A stretch of DNA of 64,000 nucleotides from Arthrobacter nitroguajacolicus_D (lineage in GTDB: Bacteria; Actinomycetota; Actinomycetes; Actinomycetales; Micrococcaceae): NCBI RefSeq assembly GCF_031455195.1, contig NZ_JAVDSH010000014.1:39828-103827 (forward strand), in the 5' to 3' direction. Each line of letters starts with the position of its first letter. Position 1 is the stretch's first letter. Shown one piece after another: positions 62,195-64,000 of the stretch. A program made the position numbers and the translations under genes. The notes beneath the pieces were generated by a model that saw nothing but the letters and a program-made list of their open reading frames with translations, was not told the DNA's origin and did not search any database.

Positions 62195-62490
62195 AGTTAG
62201 GCGCTAGGTAGTGCGGATCGTGTGCAATTGCTCCGGTCGGCGGTGAGTGTCAGTCTACTGACCTCCCGATGGCCGGTAGTTAGGGGCTCAAGTTGCGTGC
62301 ATTCCTGTATTCGCCCGGTATCCCAGGACATGTTTCAGTGGTTTCCACTGCTCTGTCCTGAGGCCAACCTTCTTCGCCGCACCAGTTGCGGAAACTACCG
62401 AAATGGTTTGGGCCGGATGCGGACGCTGCCTGTCGCACGGTAACGCAGGAACATCTGCACGCCGTTACATTCAAACTTTGGAGGAGAGTC

Positions 62491-62727
62491 ATGGCAGCAC
62501 ACTGCCAAGTGACCGGAGCCGAGCCGGGCTTTGGACACAGCATTTCGCACTCGCACCGTCGCAACAAGCGTCGGTTCGACCCGAACATTCAGAAGAAGCG
62601 CTACTGGGTTCCGTCCCTGCGCCGTAATGTCACGCTGACCCTGTCAGCCCGTGGCATCAAGACCATCGACGTACGCGGCATCGACTCAGTCGTTGCTGAC
62701 ATCCTGGCACGAGGAGTAAAGCTCTAA
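62491..62727 (+). CDS. rpmB: 50S ribosomal protein L28
   Basis: The 78-residue protein shows CQVTGAEPGFGHSISHSHRRNKRRFDPNIQ and GIKTIDVRGID, the L28 signature. Only one cysteine is present, so it lacks the paired zinc-binding cysteines of C+ L28 forms. GGAGGAG lies just before the ATG. The stop overlaps rpmG by one base. Confidence 0.95.
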   Translation: MAAHCQVTGAEPGFGHSISHSHRRNKRRFDPNIQKKRYWVPSLRRNVTLTLSARGIKTIDVRGIDSVVADILARGVKL

Positions 62728-62894
62728 TGGCAAAGGACAAGGACGTACGTCCGATCATCAAGCTGAAGTCCACCGCGGGCACCGGTTACACCTACGTAAC
62801 CCGCAAGAACCGTCGTAACGACCCTGACCGCCTGGTCTTGAAGAAGTACGACCCCAAGATCCGCCAGCACGTCGAATTCCGAGAGGAGCGCTAA
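62727..62894 (+). CDS. rpmG: 50S ribosomal protein L33
   Basis: The 55-residue protein shows RPIIKLKSTAGTGYTYVTRK and NRRNDPDRLVLKKYDPKIRQHV, the L33 signature. It has no cysteines, so it is the zinc-independent type. Start overlaps the rpmB stop codon (TAATG). The gene is short but beyond doubt. Confidence 0.95.
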   Translation: MAKDKDVRPIIKLKSTAGTGYTYVTRKNRRNDPDRLVLKKYDPKIRQHVEFREER

Positions 62895-62898
62895 ACAC

Positions 62899-63204
62899 AT
62901 GGCAAAGAAGTCCAAGATTGCTCGCAACGAGCAGCGCAAGGTCATTGTTGAGCGTTACGCTGCCAAGCGTCTCGAACTGAAGAAGACCCTGGTTGACCCC
63001 AACGCGACTGACGAAGCACGCGAAGCTGCACGCCTCGGCCTGCAGAAGCTGCCCCGCAACGCCTCCCCGATCCGTCTGCGTAACCGCGACCAGATCGACG
63101 GCCGTCCCCGTGGCACGCTCCAGAAGTTCGGTATCTCCCGTGTTCGCTTCCGCGACATGGCTCACCGTGGTGAGCTCCCGGGCATCACCAAGTCTTCCTG
63201 GTAA
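62899..63204 (+). CDS. rpsN: 30S ribosomal protein S14 (zinc-independent, long form)
   Basis: The 101-residue protein shows MAKKSKIARNEQRK and PRGTLQKFGISRVRFRDMAHRGELPGITKSSW, the long S14 form without CxxC zinc motifs (zinc forms are about 61 residues). Third gene of the operon with rpmB and rpmG; GAGGAG inside the end of rpmG serves as ribosome site. Confidence 0.95.
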   Translation: MAKKSKIARNEQRKVIVERYAAKRLELKKTLVDPNATDEAREAARLGLQKLPRNASPIRLRNRDQIDGRPRGTLQKFGISRVRFRDMAHRGELPGITKSSW

Positions 63205-63217
63205 TCACGAAGCTCTG

Positions 63218-63254
63218 AAAGGGCCGGCAACCGTTATGGTTGCCGGCCCTTTTT
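63218..63254 (+). terminator. Rho-independent terminator after rpsN
   Basis: Arms 63218-63232 and 63238-63252 pair perfectly over 15 bp with a GTTAT loop, followed by a T-rich tail. It ends the ribosomal protein operon 13 bp after the stop codon. Confidence 0.92.
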
Positions 63255-63320
63255 GTGTTTAAGCGTGCTTTCCGGGTGTGGCGGAGGGAGGCGGTTGCGT
63301 GGTGAGTGGTGCCGGGGGCG

Positions 63321-63470
63321 GTGATCCTCGGCGCGCTCGGTCGTTCCTCCCCAGGATGCGCGCTGCCGGATAACCGCCGCCGCCTTCCGACGCTCTCTCA
63401 GGTCCCGCCGGGTTGGGCCCGGCGCTCGCTCAGGTCCCGCCGGGTTGGGCCCGGCGCTCGCTCAGGTCCT
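63321..63470 (+). repeat. Dispersed repeat copy ending in 32-bp tandem units
   Basis: The core GCGCGCTCGGTCGTTCCTCC starts at 63331, followed by ATGCGCGCTGCCGGAT and TTCCGACGCTCTCTCA as at 55869. From 63399 a 32-bp unit beginning CAGGTCCCGCCGGGTTGG is repeated exactly (63399-63430, 63431-63462) with a third partial copy to 63469. No gene is present between rpsN and the window end that I can support. Confidence 0.7.
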
Positions 63471-63641
63471 TTGGCGTTCGACGGCGGTGGGGTGGTTCGC
63501 TGTTGGCGTGCGGTGTGGTGGGTGGAGACTGTTGTGACGGGCCTCACTCCTCCTGATGCGGGGTTGTTTTTGGTGGTGGGGAGGAGGTTTGGGGGGTTTT
63601 GGCCCTTGTTTGCAGGGGAAGAGCTGGGTGTTGGGGGCGAT

Positions 63642-63670
63642 TTGTGTGCGGGGTCGTTGACGTGTAATGT
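63642..63670 (+). promoter_or_regulatory. Candidate upstream rRNA promoter (P1)
   Basis: TTGTGT at 63642-63647 and TAATGT at 63665-63670 have a 17-bp spacer. It lies about 180 bp upstream of a second promoter that precedes a boxA-like element. Confidence 0.45.
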
Positions 63671-63817
63671 CTTCTGAGTCGCCGCGAGTGAGACAGCTTG
63701 GAGCTGAGAACCGCGGAGGCCAACCTCCTTCAAAACAGCCTGAAATATGGTGCGCTTCCGAGCGTGCCTGAGTTGGGTGGGGCCGAAGACTGGATCAGAA
63801 ATCACGGAAACGTTGAT

Positions 63818-64000
63818 TTGCCAAGATCTGGTTGATCGGGTAAGTTTGAAAAGTTGCTCCGGAGCGATCCAGTTGAGGCTGGTGGTAGTGCTTTGGAATA
63901 GTGACCTGTTGTTTGAGAACTCAATAGTGTGCCAAGTTTGTTGATACCGATTGTTTTATTGATTGGTTGAAATTATGGCTGGATCATTGCGCACCCCCGT
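63818..64000 (+). promoter_or_regulatory. rRNA operon promoter and boxA leader (16S gene beyond window)
   Basis: TTGCCA (63818-63823) and TAAGTT (63841-63846) are 17 bp apart. Downstream, TGTTGTTTGA at 63907-63916 followed by GAACTCAATAGTGTGCCAAG is the antitermination boxA-type sequence found in actinobacterial rRNA leaders. No 16S sequence itself appears before the edge, so I infer that the gene begins just beyond. Confidence 0.65.

Noticed and set aside
62200..62490. Zur box or known riboswitch in the rpmB leader
   Set aside because: No TGANAA-type inverted repeat or recognisable aptamer could be found by eye.
1..64000. CRISPR arrays, tRNA genes, insertion sequences or prophage genes
   Set aside because: No regularly spaced repeats with unique spacers, cloverleaf genes with CCA-like ends, transposases or phage structural genes were seen.

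Overview
The window is high-GC, densely packed chromosomal DNA from an actinobacterium, most likely a member of the Micrococcaceae close to Arthrobacter/Paenarthrobacter. This rests on strong GC bias, frequent GTG/TTG starts, ATGA/GTGA overlaps, leaderless-looking promoters, a DUF6318 lipoprotein, an FBP-type EF-G-binding protein and a DtxR-type iron box. All family names come from reading the protein sequence, not from a search.

Layout. 1-2.1 kb: end of an LtrA membrane protein and a GNAT-AAA+ fusion. 2.2-7.1 kb: L-fucose use (FAH-family hydrolase, GH29 fucosidase, fucose dehydrogenase-like AKR, fuconolactonase, FadR-type regulator) with a shared operator-like motif. 7.2-12.1 kb: asparagine operon (regulator, asparaginase, aspartase, permease). 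12.2-19.9 kb: type I restriction-modification operon hsdM-hsdS-[hipB-hipA]-hsdR with a toxin-antitoxin pair between S and R. 20-25.7 kb: secreted thermonuclease, small hypothetical genes, a DUF6318/secreted protein/lipoprotein cluster and an S4 RNA-binding protein.

25.7-35.8 kb is the most unusual part. A 51-codon gene with a strong Shine-Dalgarno sequence sits behind an AT-rich regulatory region and is followed by a hairpin and seven tightly coupled genes: arginase-like enzyme, helical-repeat protein, MATE exporter, PQQ-type beta-propeller, M3 peptidase fused to an O-methyltransferase, short-chain dehydrogenase and a second M3 peptidase. I read it as a putative RiPP (ribosomally made, modified peptide) cluster. 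It has none of the usual class-defining enzymes (radical SAM, YcaO, LanM/LanB, ATP-grasp).

35.8-43.5 kb: ordinary redox and metabolic genes. 43.8-49.6 kb: JetA-JetB-JetC of a type I Wadjet (SMC-like anti-plasmid) system without JetD. 49.7-55.8 kb: FBP protein, then a DtxR-controlled ferric-siderophore uptake operon. 56-59.3 kb: three paralogous SGNH hydrolases around YciI and MarR genes. 59.3-62.1 kb: ApbE, FMN-binding protein and ferric-reductase-like flavocytochrome. 62.2-63.3 kb: rpmB-rpmG-rpsN, cysteine-poor forms. The last 360 bases look like the promoters and boxA leader of an rRNA operon whose 16S gene lies beyond the edge. A dispersed repeat family occurs at 46.1, 50.5, 55.9 and 63.3 kb, one copy lying inside jetB. 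No tRNA, insertion sequence or CRISPR array was seen.
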